Below, one piece after another: positions 8,624 through 17,700 of a stretch of 41,507 bases of DNA (positions within the stretch are counted from its first letter, which is position 1; each line of letters opens with the position of its first letter). The translations under genes and the position numbers were made by a program. Under the pieces are notes generated by a model, which saw only the letters and a program-made list of their open reading frames with translations, made no database searches and was not told where the DNA came from. Source of the DNA: JBDHZK01 sp039811865 (GTDB lineage Bacteria; Actinomycetota; Actinomycetes; Propionibacteriales; Propionibacteriaceae). The DNA is taken from NCBI GenBank assembly GCA_039811865.1, contig JBDHZK010000006.1:1-41507 (forward strand), read 5' to 3'.

Positions 8624-8920
8624 TCACGCGGCCTGCTCGTCGACGATCAGCGGTGTGGCGTCCTTGCGAGGCCGGCCTCGGGGACGCTTCCGGGCGACGA
8701 TGATGCCGCCGATGAAAAGTTGGCCGCCCCAAACGCCGTGCGGCTCGCGACGCTCGATCGCCCCGGCCAGGCATTCCTGACGCAAGGGGCAAGGCTCACA
8801 AAGCGACTTGGCGAACTCGATGTCGCTGGGCGATTCGGCGAAGAAGAGGTCCGGATCAGCCTCATGACAAGGGATTCGAGCGGATATGAGCGGAGCCTGA
8901 AGCTCCAGCAAGATGGTCAT
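8624..8920 (-). CDS. whiB7: WhiB7 redox-sensitive antibiotic-resistance regulator
   Basis: The product is 98 residues from the ATG at 8920, with CAGGAG about 9 nt upstream. Four cysteines (18, 41, 44, 50; C-x22-C-x2-C-x5-C) should bind a [4Fe-4S] cluster. The GVWGG turn (62-66) contacts the primary sigma factor in WhiB proteins. The basic tail ARKRPRGRPRK contains the RGRP AT-hook (81-84) that marks WhiB7/WblC rather than other Wbl proteins. WhiB7 activates intrinsic resistance genes after ribosome-targeting stress and activates its own promoter at an AT-rich site just upstream of the -35. Such a site lies upstream here (9321-9360), as does a leader with a reading frame and hairpins. The gene neighbours uvrD2 and the ABC1 gene as in mycobacteria. 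Confidence 0.95.
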   Translation of the reverse strand: MTILLELQAPLISARIPCHEADPDLFFAESPSDIEFAKSLCEPCPLRQECLAGAIERREPHGVWGGQLFIGGIIVARKRPRGRPRKDATPLIVDEQAA

Positions 8921-8926
8921 TGGTCG

Positions 8927-8970
8927 GTCTCCTGACAGCACGTTGATTCGTCGGTTCGGAGCCGGGAGAC
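8927..8970 (-). promoter_or_regulatory. Possible Shine-Dalgarno-sequestering pair in the whiB7 leader
   Basis: On the minus-strand RNA, GTCTCC (8970-8965) is complementary to GGAGAC (8932-8927), which contains the whiB7 ribosome binding site. The overlapping GTGTCT (8972-8967) is also complementary to AGACAC in the loop of the upstream hairpin (8995-8990). Two exclusive pairings are therefore possible. Six-base matches can arise by chance, so this is tentative. Confidence 0.25.
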
Positions 8971-8974
8971 ACGA

Positions 8975-9009
8975 AGGCCGCGAATCCCGGTGTCTGGGAA
9001 TCGCGGCCT
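8975..9009 (-). promoter_or_regulatory. Strong hairpin in the whiB7 leader (candidate attenuator)
   Basis: AGGCCGCGATTCCC and GGGATTCGCGGCCT (minus-strand RNA) form a 14-bp stem with one internal mismatch and a 7-nt loop. It lies 55 nt upstream of the whiB7 start and 16 nt downstream of the upstream frame's stop. There is no clean U-tract after it, so it may act as a weak terminator, a transcription pause or a translational element. Confidence 0.55.
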
Positions 9010-9017
9010 GGGCAGCG

Positions 9018-9035
9018 CTACGGGTCAGCCCGTAG
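9018..9035 (-). promoter_or_regulatory. Hairpin enclosing the stop codon of the whiB7 upstream frame
   Basis: CTACGGG-CTGA-CCCGTAG gives a perfect 7-bp stem with the TGA stop codon in its 4-nt loop. A ribosome terminating on, or stalled just before, this stop would melt the stem, the geometry expected for leader-peptide control of the downstream hairpin. Confidence 0.5.
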
Positions 9036-9258
9036 TCGGCCTAGGTCGACCCAGACGAGGGTCGGTAATAAAGGTGGGGATGCCGTAGGCATTCTTGAAG
9101 GCTTCGGCGAAGAGGCCCTTGGACCAGGTGCCCGGCTTGGCGGCGCCGAACTCGTCCGGACGGACGTCGACCCCGGAGACGACGGACACCGGCAGCGAAC
9201 GCGCGCCAGCGCTCATCGGGCGGAGCCGATCGAACGTGCGGTCGAGTGTGGTGATCAC
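9025..9258 (-). CDS. 77-codon upstream reading frame in the whiB7 leader, unknown function
   Basis: The product is 77 residues. The GTG start has AGGAGG 7 nt upstream, a near-perfect Shine-Dalgarno site, and the first 60 codons have the strong G/C third-base bias of real genes here. I recognise no family. It is mildly basic with no cysteines or membrane segment; the C-terminus runs FITDPRLGRPRPTTG. It lies between the predicted whiB7 promoter and whiB7, so it is transcribed as part of the leader. The last 17 codons switch abruptly to codons rare in this genome (TTT, ATT, CCT, CGT, GGT, CGA, CCT, AGG, ACT), then the stop sits in a hairpin loop. That suggests a leader peptide on which slow ribosomes are sensed. 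It could instead be a small functional protein. Confidence 0.6.
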   Translation of the reverse strand: MITTLDRTFDRLRPMSAGARSLPVSVVSGVDVRPDEFGAAKPGTWSKGLFAEAFKNAYGIPTFITDPRLGRPRPTTG

Positions 9259-9320
9259 CGGTATTCCCTCCTCTCGGGCGAGGCAGACTGCAAAACGTGC
9301 TGCTCAGGTGCAGCGGAACC

Positions 9321-9360
9321 AGACTAAGGATCGCTCGCGAGTGACGCAACCCTTTTATTT
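9321..9360 (-). promoter_or_regulatory. WhiB7-type autoregulated promoter
   Basis: On the minus strand, AT-rich AAATAAAA (9360-9353) is followed after GGG by -35 TTGCGT (9349-9344), a 17-nt spacer and -10 TAGTCT (9326-9321). This AT-tract a few bases upstream of the -35 is the known architecture of WhiB7-activated promoters, including that of whiB7 itself. The AT-tract overlaps the TAA stop of uvrD2. Predicted transcription would start near 9313, giving a leader of about 390 nt before whiB7. Confidence 0.68.
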
Positions 9361-11454
9361 CTTGCGGGTCTCTCCCAAGATCGCGAGGACCTGCTCGCCG
9401 TAGCGGTCGAGCTTCGCCGGGCCGACGCCGGCGATGGCCAGCAGCCCCGCGGCCGCCTTGGGACGGGCCTCAGCGATCGCTTGCAAGGTGGCGTCGGTGA
9501 AGACGCAGTAGGCCGGAAGCTTCGCTTCGGCGGCCGTCTGGCGGCGCCACTCGGTCAGCAGTTCCAAGGTCCGCTCGTCGTACTTCGCTGGGCAACCAGA
9601 GTGCCGTCGGAGCTTGCGCTCGGCCGCTGTTCCCAACTGCTTGCCGCACACCCGGCACGTCTGCGACTGCGCCGAGGTCACTCGTGTGCGTCGGGCCGCT
9701 CGTCCCCGAGCGGGGGCGACGGTGGCCGGCCGGATGCCGTCCAGGAATCTGGACGGACTGCGGCCCGGCCCCCCGGATCGTCCCCGAGATCGAGACCAAC
9801 TGATTCGAAGGTGTAGTCGGGCCCTGGTCACGCCCACATAGAGCAGCCGCCGCTCCTCGGCCAGTTGCGCCGGCGTGGTCGCCAAGACGAACGGCAGCGT
9901 CCCCTCCTGGACGCCCACCAGGGCCACCGCATCCCACTCGAGCCCCTTGGCAGAATGGAACGTCGTCAACGTGACCCCCTCGCCACGGGGGGCATGCTGC
10001 ACCGCCGCGCGGGCGTCCAACTCGGCCGCGAGCTGCGGCAGCGTCCCGACCCCGCCGGAGATCAAGTCCTCGGCTGCGGCCAGGACAGCGGCCAGCGACT
10101 CCCAGCGCTCGCGGACCGCCCCGGCGCCGCTGGGCGCCTCCGGGGTCAACCCAAGCCCGGCAAGAACACCGCGCACGCGTTCGGCAAGGTCTGTCCCCGG
10201 TGAGTCCATGGCGCTTCCCGGAAGGGTCGGCTCGGCGTCCTCGGCAGCGCGGGCCTGGCCCCGAAGCGCGATCAGCGCTTGCCGAACCTCGGGCCGGTCG
10301 TAGAAGCCGTCGGCACCCCGGACGAAGTACGGGATGCCACGGTCGGCCAGGGCGGCCTCGAAGCTGGGCGACTGCGCATTGATTCGGAAGAGGACGGCCA
10401 TCTCGCGGTATGGCACACCGGCGCCAGCCAGCCCGGCGAGCCAGTCGGCCACAGACCCGGCCTCGGTGGCCTCGGTGGCCGCCTCGGCATAAACCGGTTC
10501 GGGCCCGGATGGGCCCTGCGCCACCAGGCTGACGTGGGCTCCCCCACCCACGATGAGCCGGTTGGCCACGCCCACGACCTGAGGGGAACTGCGGTAGTCG
10601 CGCACCAGCTCGATCCGGGTGGCGTTGGGGAAGCGGTTGGCGAAACCGGTCAAGAAGGACGCCTGCGCGCCGGCGAAGCTGTGGATCGTTTGGGCCGGGT
10701 CACCGACGACACAAAGGTCGTCGCGCTCGCCGCGCCACAGGGTCAACAAGGACTCCTGCAGCGGCGAGACATCCTGATACTCGTCGACCACCAGGTGCCG
10801 ATAGGCGGCGCGCACCGCCGAGGCGGTCGCCTCGTCCTGGGCCAGCAGGGCAGCGGTACACAGCAGGATGTCTTCGAAGTCGATCACCCCTCGGTCGGCC
10901 TTCAGCCGCTCGTACTGCGCGAAGACGTGTCCGACCCGGACCGGTTCGATGCCGCTCACCTCACGGCCGGCGGCGGCAGCCAACTCCGCATAGTCGTCGG
11001 GCGAAACGTTGCTCACCTTCGCCCAGCCGATCTCCGCGACCAAATCGCGTAGGGCGGGCAGTTCGACCCGGACGCGGGCCCGCCCGGCGGCGTCGGCAAC
11101 CAGACCCATCCGGTTGTCGGCGATCCTCGGCAGTTCAGCCCCGTGCACCCGCGGCCAAAAATACTGCGCCTGCCGGAGAGCAGCCGAATGAAACGTGCGG
11201 GCCTGCACCGTCGGAGCGCCCAACTCGCGCAGACGCCCGCGCAGCTCACCCGCGGCGCGCGTGGTGAAGGTGACGGCCAAGACCTTGGCCGGGTCGTACG
11301 CGCCGATCGCCACTGCGTAGGCAATCCGGTGAGTGATCGCCCGAGTTTTTCCCGTGCCCGCACCGGCGAGCACCACCGTGGGGCCACCCAGGGAGGTCGC
11401 GACCGCGCGCTGCTCGGGGTCGAGCGCGGCGAGCAGGGCGTCCGGTTCGGGCAT
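9355..11454 (-). CDS. uvrD2: UvrD2-type SF1 DNA helicase with zinc-finger and HRDC domains
   Basis: From the ATG at 11454 the product is 699 residues, matching the roughly 700 of mycobacterial UvrD2; a longer frame starts at 11508. Superfamily 1A motifs are intact: Walker A AGAGTGKT (30-37), ARTFHSAALRQ, motif II VDEYQDVSPLQ, TTFHSAKGLEWDAV and RRLLYVGVTRAR. The tetracysteine-like segment CRVCGKQ...RRHSGC and a C-terminal HRDC domain (ending LLAIAGVGPAKLDRYGEQV) are the UvrD2 hallmarks. UvrD2 is a 3'-5' helicase, essential in mycobacteria. A TACAGT hexamer 7 nt upstream of the ATG suggests leaderless mRNA. It lies upstream of whiB7 and divergent from recC. Confidence 0.95.
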   Translation of the reverse strand: MPEPDALLAALDPEQRAVATSLGGPTVVLAGAGTGKTRAITHRIAYAVAIGAYDPAKVLAVTFTTRAAGELRGRLRELGAPTVQARTFHSAALRQAQYFWPRVHGAELPRIADNRMGLVADAAGRARVRVELPALRDLVAEIGWAKVSNVSPDDYAELAAAAGREVSGIEPVRVGHVFAQYERLKADRGVIDFEDILLCTAALLAQDEATASAVRAAYRHLVVDEYQDVSPLQESLLTLWRGERDDLCVVGDPAQTIHSFAGAQASFLTGFANRFPNATRIELVRDYRSSPQVVGVANRLIVGGGAHVSLVAQGPSGPEPVYAEAATEATEAGSVADWLAGLAGAGVPYREMAVLFRINAQSPSFEAALADRGIPYFVRGADGFYDRPEVRQALIALRGQARAAEDAEPTLPGSAMDSPGTDLAERVRGVLAGLGLTPEAPSGAGAVRERWESLAAVLAAAEDLISGGVGTLPQLAAELDARAAVQHAPRGEGVTLTTFHSAKGLEWDAVALVGVQEGTLPFVLATTPAQLAEERRLLYVGVTRARLHLRISWSRSRGRSGGPGRSPSRFLDGIRPATVAPARGRAARRTRVTSAQSQTCRVCGKQLGTAAERKLRRHSGCPAKYDERTLELLTEWRRQTAAEAKLPAYCVFTDATLQAIAEARPKAAAGLLAIAGVGPAKLDRYGEQVLAILGETRKK

Positions 11455-11461
11455 GGGGATC

Positions 11462-11467
11462 ACTGTA
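11462..11467 (-). promoter_or_regulatory. -10 hexamer of a probable leaderless uvrD2 promoter
   Basis: TACAGT (TAnnnT form) ends 7 nt before the ATG at 11454, so transcription would begin at or within a base or two of the start codon. No Shine-Dalgarno sequence is present. The -35 region is poor, so the call rests on the -10 and the missing ribosome binding site. Confidence 0.4.
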
Positions 11468-11530
11468 GACACGGGCTCGGACGAAACCGGCCCCAGTTCC
11501 GGCGCCAAGGAAACTGTCGGAGCCTGCTCC

Positions 11531-11536
11531 TAAGGT
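11531..11536 (+). promoter_or_regulatory. Candidate -10 hexamer of the recCBD promoter
   Basis: TAAGGT lies 10 nt upstream of the recC ATG. If used, the mRNA would have a leader of only a few bases. No convincing -35 is seen. The 92-bp interval 11455-11546 must hold both the uvrD2 and recC promoters. Confidence 0.3.
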
Positions 11537-11546
11537 TTGTCGCAAG

Positions 11547-14500
11547 ATGAGGAAGCAGGATTCGGTCTTGGACTATGACACCCCCGGCGAACTCGCGGGG
11601 CTGACGGTCTCGCGTGCTCGCAGCATCGAGACCCTGGCGGACGCACTCGCCGAATCCCTGGGTACGGTCGGCGACCCGTTCGAGGCGCAACTGGTGGTCG
11701 TTTCGGGCCCGGGGACGCAGCGTTGGTTGGCCCAGCGCCTGTCGAACCGGCTCGGAGCCGGGTTGGGCGACGGGATTTGTGCCGGGATCGACTTCGTCGC
11801 CATGGGCGGACTGCGGCGCCGCCTGGCCGACGATTTCGGGCTGGCCGAGGAGTCGCAGCTGGTCTGGCGCGTGCTGACGCTGTTGGACGAATGCCGCCTT
11901 GAAGGTTGGCTTGCGCCGGTCATCCATCATCTGGGCGTGATCGGCGACCCGCTGCGGCCCGGCCGGCGCTATCCGACCGCACGCCGGATCGCGTCGTTGT
12001 TCCGGCGCTACGCCGAGCATCGGCCGCAGCTCCTGCGCTCGTGGGAACAGGGGCGCACGGACGTCCCCAGCGACGCGGCGTGGCAGGCGGAGCTGTGGCG
12101 ACGCTTGCGCGCTTCGGACGTGGTGCTGCCTCAGATCGAGTTGACGCGCCAGTTGAGCGCTGGCCGCCGCTGGGCGAGCGCGCCGGCAGCGCTACCGGTA
12201 TTCGCCCCGATCAGGGTCAGCGCGGCGGAACTCGGCCTGCTGCGCGCCCTCTCCCAGAGCATGCCGGTCTCGGTGTACCTGCTCGACCCGACGCCCCCGC
12301 GGTGCTCGCCGACTCAGGCGGTCAACCCCCTGAACGCCCGGCTGGGCAGGCAGTCCGCCCGGGTGCGCGGGGCCATCGCCGGCGTCGCGGATCGGGTGGT
12401 AGACCTGGGCCGGCCGATCCCCGAGGCCACCGACACCGTCCTGCGCCGCCTGCGCCGGGCCGTCCTGGACGACGCGGCACTTCCCGAGCCGGGCTCAGGG
12501 CCGGACGCGTCGGTTCAGGTCCACCTGGGACACGGGCCGGACCGCCAGGTCGAGATGCTGAGGGAGATCCTGCTGACGCTGCTGGCGGATGATCCGACGC
12601 TGCAGCCGCGAGACATCGTGGTGTGGTGCCCGGACCTCGCCACCTTCGCCCCACTGCTGCGCTCCGCATTCGGCGTCGCGGCGGAAACGTCACTGCCGCA
12701 TCCGGCCTCGCGCCTCGGATTGTCCGTGGTCGAGCCACGGGGTCGCCGCGACAACCCCCTCCTCGAGGTCCTGGACCGGGCATTCTCCATCGCCAAGGGA
12801 CGGTGCGAGGCGTCGGAGCTGATCGACCTGTGCTCCCTCGAACCCGTCGCGCGCCGCTTCTCCTTCGACCCCGACAAGGGGGAACGGCTCGCCGAACTGG
12901 TCGAGCGATCGCGGATGCGCTGGGGTCTGCACGAACAGCACCGGCGCCAGTTCGGCCTGACCGGCTACGGCCAGAACACGCTATCCGCCGGGCTCGACCG
13001 GCTACTGCTGGGGGTCACCCTGACCGAGGACGACCTCGCCTCGATCGGCACCGCCCTCCCGTTCGACGACATCGATTCCAGTGATGTCGGCCTGATCGGT
13101 GCGCTGGCCGAGCTGATCACCCGGATCGCGCACGTGGTGGCCTCCTTCGACGGCATGCACCCGGCGGGCACATGGGCGGAACGCGCCCGCGAGGCGGTCG
13201 AACTTCTGGCCGAGCCCGCCCCGGACGAATCGTGGCATGCGACGGCGCTGAACGGGCTGTTGGCCGACGTTGCGGAGGGCTCCGCAGCGGCCCCTCTCGG
13301 ACTGGCCGACTTCCAGGCGCTGGTGGCCGACCGGCTGGCCAATGCCCGGCCGCGGACGTCCTACCTCAACGGAAGCCTGACCGTCTGTGACCCGGCCGCG
13401 CTGCGGCAGGTTCCCCACCGGGTGGTTTGCCTGCTGGGCTTCGACGAGCAGCGCTTTCCGCGCGCACTGCCCGCCGAGGGCGACGACCTGTTGCTGCGCG
13501 ACCCGCACCCCGATGACCCGGATCCTCGCGCCGATGACCGTCAATCGCTCCTGGACGCGGTGCTGGTCGCACGCGACGCGCTCGTCGTGGTCGGCCAGGG
13601 CTTCGACCCGCGGTCGAACGAACCCACCCCCCTGCCGGTGCCGATGCGCGAGTTGCTGGACGCCGCTGCGGCCGCAGCCGGCTGCCAGCGGGAGAGCCTG
13701 GTTCGAATCCATCCCTTGCAGCCGTACTCACGCAAGTATTTCGAGCCGGAGGCGAGCGGGTCACCCGCCGGGCGGGACGCGGACCCGTCGCACCCGCCGC
13801 GCAGCTTCGACCCGGCGGGTCTGGCGGCGGCGAGATTGCACGCCGCCGCCCGCGAGAACCCAGTTTCAGGGGTGGGCGCGAGCCACCTGCTGCTCGAAGC
13901 CGGGGAGAATCTCCCGGCGGTGTCCACAACCGAAGCCGTTCCACTGAACGGTCTGATCGACCTGGTCGCGCACCCTGCCAAGCAGTTGCTCCGGGTCCGC
14001 GGGGAACTGCCGTCGCTGCGCGACGAGCAAGTGGACGACGAACTCCCGCTCTCACTCGATGGCCTGGAGCAATGGAAGATCGGTGATCGGATGCTGCAGC
14101 GGGCCGTCGCGGGCTTGCCTCGCGAGCGCGTCGAGCACGCCGAGTGGCTCACCGGCGACCTGCCGCCGAGGGCGCTGGGCAGCCGGCACCTGAACCGCAT
14201 CGCCGACGGCGTCCGCGATGTGCTGCAGGCGCTGCCCGCCGCGCGTGACGAGGCGGTCCCGCACCCGATCACGATCGCGCTGGCCAACGCTTTGGTGACC
14301 GGCCGAGTCACCACCCGCGCCGGCGCGGTCGTCCAGTACACCTATTCCAGGCTCGGCGCCAAGCATCGCCTCGCGGCGTGGGTGCAGCTGTGTGCCCTGG
14401 TGGCCGCGGGATCTTCGTCCGGCCCGGACATGGCGACGCCTCGGGCTGTCGTGGTGGCCCGCAACACCGTGGCCACCTGGCATCCGCCGACCCCGGCTGC

Positions 14501-14792
14501 GGCCCTGGACTACCTCGAGTTCCTGGTCGAGACCTACCGCATCGGCCTGACGCGTCCGCTGCCCCTGCCGCTGAGCGCGTCGCTGCTGCTCGCGCAGGCG
14601 CAGCGCACCTCGGGGGGAATCCGGTGGGACGATGCCGTCCGCGCGGCGGAACGGAGTTGGGACGACAGCTGGGCGCGCTTCTTCCCGGACGCCCGGGCGA
14701 TTCTGCCGACCGCTCCCACCGAGCGCGCCGAGTTGCAGCGCCTGGCCTGCCGGATCTGGGATCCGATCATCGATTCGGAGGAGTCGACGTGA
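11547..14792 (+). CDS. recC: Exodeoxyribonuclease V gamma subunit RecC
   Basis: The product is 1081 residues, close to the usual 1050-1120 of RecC. The N-terminus after a short extension reads LTVSRARSIETLADALAESL, matching the family opening, followed by VVSGPGTQRWLAQRLSNRLG, the degenerate helicase-like start. The middle has EMLREILLTLLADDPTLQPRDIVVW and HRVVCLLGFDEQRFPR, both typical of RecC. RecC has helicase- and nuclease-like folds without active sites and serves as the scaffold that recognises Chi in RecBCD. It is first in the recC-recB-recD operon and overlaps recB by 4 bp. The ATG has only a weak ribosome binding site; a slightly later start is possible. Confidence 0.93.
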   Translation: MRKQDSVLDYDTPGELAGLTVSRARSIETLADALAESLGTVGDPFEAQLVVVSGPGTQRWLAQRLSNRLGAGLGDGICAGIDFVAMGGLRRRLADDFGLAEESQLVWRVLTLLDECRLEGWLAPVIHHLGVIGDPLRPGRRYPTARRIASLFRRYAEHRPQLLRSWEQGRTDVPSDAAWQAELWRRLRASDVVLPQIELTRQLSAGRRWASAPAALPVFAPIRVSAAELGLLRALSQSMPVSVYLLDPTPPRCSPTQAVNPLNARLGRQSARVRGAIAGVADRVVDLGRPIPEATDTVLRRLRRAVLDDAALPEPGSGPDASVQVHLGHGPDRQVEMLREILLTLLADDPTLQPRDIVVWCPDLATFAPLLRSAFGVAAETSLPHPASRLGLSVVEPRGRRDNPLLEVLDRAFSIAKGRCEASELIDLCSLEPVARRFSFDPDKGERLAELVERSRMRWGLHEQHRRQFGLTGYGQNTLSAGLDRLLLGVTLTEDDLASIGTALPFDDIDSSDVGLIGALAELITRIAHVVASFDGMHPAGTWAERAREAVELLAEPAPDESWHATALNGLLADVAEGSAAAPLGLADFQALVADRLANARPRTSYLNGSLTVCDPAALRQVPHRVVCLLGFDEQRFPRALPAEGDDLLLRDPHPDDPDPRADDRQSLLDAVLVARDALVVVGQGFDPRSNEPTPLPVPMRELLDAAAAAAGCQRESLVRIHPLQPYSRKYFEPEASGSPAGRDADPSHPPRSFDPAGLAAARLHAAARENPVSGVGASHLLLEAGENLPAVSTTEAVPLNGLIDLVAHPAKQLLRVRGELPSLRDEQVDDELPLSLDGLEQWKIGDRMLQRAVAGLPRERVEHAEWLTGDLPPRALGSRHLNRIADGVRDVLQALPAARDEAVPHPITIALANALVTGRVTTRAGAVVQYTYSRLGAKHRLAAWVQLCALVAAGSSSGPDMATPRAVVVARNTVATWHPPTPAAALDYLEFLVETYRIGLTRPLPLPLSASLLLAQAQRTSGGIRWDDAVRAAERSWDDSWARFFPDARAILPTAPTERAELQRLACRIWDPIIDSEEST

Positions 14793-17700
14793 ACGACTCC
14801 GTTTCTCCTGCACTGCCCACCGGACCGGCGGAGCAGCCCGAGGCGCGACGCACAGCCGGGGAGTTCGACCCGGCGGCCGAGTTACCCACCGGGCTGGTCG
14901 TCTTGGAGGCCAGCGCTGGGACTGGCAAGACGTATGCGATCGCCGGTCTTGCCGCCCGCTACCTGGCCGAGGGCAAGGTGCGCTTGTCGGAGTTGCTGCT
15001 GGTCACCTTCGGGCGGTCCGCGACCGCTGAGCTTCGCCGGCGCGTCCGCGACCGCCTGGACGCGACCGCGCGGCTGCTCGCCGACCCAGGAGCGTCCGCC
15101 GATCCGCAGGATCGCTTCGCCGGCGCCCTTTCCGACTGCTCGCGGGCCGAGCGGGCACTTCGGTTGGACCGGGTGAACGAGGCCCTGGCGGGATTCGACT
15201 CGGCAACGATCGCGACCACGCACGAGTTCTGCCATCGGATGCTCGGGGGTCTGGGCGTCCTGGCCGACTACGACTCCTCCCCGGTCTTCACCGACGACCT
15301 GTCCGATCTGGTCCGCGACGCCGCAGCCGACGTCTATGTTCGCCGGTACGCCAACGGATCGATCGCGGCGCCGGCCGACTTCACCGACAACCCGTCCGGC
15401 GCCCTACCTCTCGCGTTCGAAGCGGTCCGGCTGCCCGACGCGGGTATCGTCCAGCCCGCCACCGGGGTCGCCGCCGAGCGTGCGGAGTTCGCGCTGGAGG
15501 TCCGAGATTTGGTGGCGCAGCGCAAACGTGAGCGACGACTGTTCACCTACGACGACCAACTCACGCGCCTGCGGTCTGCCCTGCTTGACCCGGCTACCGG
15601 TGATGTCGCACGCGAGCGTTTGGGCAAGGCCTACCGAGTCGTCTTGGTCGACGAGTTCCAAGACACCGACCCCATCCAGTGGGACGTGCTTCGGCTGGCC
15701 TTCTCAAAGGCCAGCACTTTGATCCTGATCGGCGACCCGAAGCAGGCTATCTACGCCTTCCGCGGCGCGGACGTCCACTGCTATCTCGCAGCCACCAACC
15801 AGGCGAGCGTCCGCACGCTCACCCGGAACCATCGGGCTGGCGCGCCCTTGGTCTCGGCGCTCAACGAGCTCATGGCCGGCACCGATCTCGGCCACCACAT
15901 TCTCGTGCCCAGGGTCAGCGCCGCCCGTGCTGGGTCGCGCCTGCGCGGCCTTCCGGACGGGTGGGGCGCGGCCGTCCGGATTCGCCAGATCGAGTCCGGC
16001 GCCGCCACCTACTCCCAGGCGCGCCGAGCCGTCCGGGCCGACCTCGTGCGAGCTGTGCACGAGTTGCTGGCCAGCGGCGCGGAGTTGAGAGCCGGCGCTG
16101 AGCCCAGGGGGCTGCTTCCTAGCGACATCGCAGTGCTGGTCAGTTCGAACAAAGAGGGCGCGCGGATCGCCCAGGCGTTGGTGGGCGCCGGGACGCCGGC
16201 CGTCTTCGCAGGAGCCGAAAGCGTGTATGCCTCCGTCGCGGCGTCCGCTTGGCTGAGCCTGCTGCGAGCCCTCGCCGAGCCCAGACGCCGGCAGGTGCGC
16301 GAGGCCATGCTCACGCCATTCTTCGGCGTCCGGCTGGCGCAACTCGCGGTGGCCGACGACGAGCAGCAGGCGGCCTGGGGTGAGGCGATCATCTCGCTGC
16401 AGCGCACTTTGAAACAGAACTCGGTGGCCGCCTTGTTCGCCGAGGTATCGGCTCGACCGGAGTTTGCCCAGGCCCACACCCGTTCGGACGCCGATCGCCT
16501 GCTGACCGACCTTCGCCAGATCGCCCAACTCCTGCATGCGGTGGCGGAGTCGCAGGGCTTGGGCGCCGCCGGCTTGCGCGATCACCTGGCCGAGCGGATG
16601 CGCCGCACCAACGGGGAGGAAGCGACGCGACGACTGGAGACCGACGAGCAGGCCGTCCAGGTGCTGACCATCCACCGCAGCAAGGGCCTGGAGTTCCCCG
16701 TGGTACTGCTGCCCGACCTCGCCACCCGTCGCGATGGCCGGATCAGGGCCGAAACCCCGGTCCGGTTTCACGATCAGGGTCGCCGCATGGTGGACCTCGG
16801 CGGTCCACACCGGGATCGCTCCGCCCACGTGCGAGCCGAGCTCGCCGAAAGCCGCGCCGAAGACCTTCGCCTGCTGTACGTGGCGCTCACGCGCGCGTCG
16901 GAACACGTCACGGCCTGGTGGGCGGCCGCCGGCGAAGACACCTGGGGTTCCCCCCTGCAGCGGCTGCTGTGTCATGACCTGGCCGCCGGGGGCGAACCGG
17001 CCCCGCAATATCCGGACATGACGCCGCTTGGCCTCGGCCGTTTCGCGGGGACGGGCGTCCTGATCGAGGCCGCCACCGCCTCTAGGGGCGCGGCTCCCGG
17101 TCCACCCCCGGCGCCGGGGAAGCCGCTGTCGGCGAGACGGTTCACCCGAGCGTTGGACACCGAGTGGCGCCGCACGTCCTACACCGGCCTCACCGCGCAG
17201 GCCCACTCCCTGGCTTTGGTGGAACCGATGGGTCCGTTGACAGTCGACGAGCCGGCGTCCCCGGCACAAGACGACGATCCCGTGCTCGAGCCAGCGCGGG
17301 GGCCGCTGAGCCTGTTGGCCGGGATGCCCGGTGGTACGGCCTTCGGGACGCTGGTCCACGCCGTCTTCGAACACGTGGACCCAGGCGCGGACGATCTCGT
17401 CGAGGCAGTCCAGGCGGCCTGCCAATGGGCCGTACCCCGGTTGGCGCCGGGCGGGGTGGACGCCGCAGAACTGGCCGTCGGCGTCCTGGCCGCCTATCGG
17501 ACGCCGCTCGGGCCCCTGGCCCCGGGACGCAGCCTCGCCGACTATCCCGCTCGGCACAGATTGGCCGAGTTGGCCTTCGAGCTCCCGCTTGGAACCCCTG
17601 ACGACGGCGCCCGGTTGCGCGACCTTGCCCAACTGCTGGATGCCCACCTCGAGCCGGACGATCCGCTGGCCCCTTACGCGGACCGCCTGGCAGACCCCGG

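Noticed and set aside
9041..9349. Alternative 102-codon minus-strand frame overlapping the whiB7 upstream frame
   Set aside because: It begins within the predicted promoter, lacks a ribosome binding site and loses the third-base G/C bias seen in the 77-codon frame.
14378..14788. Longer N-terminus for RecB
   Set aside because: The extra 137 codons lie inside recC in another frame; the GTG at 14789 has a strong ribosome binding site and a coupled stop.
15704..17647. 647-codon minus-strand frame inside recB
   Set aside because: It is antisense to RecB helicase and nuclease motifs; no recognisable domain.
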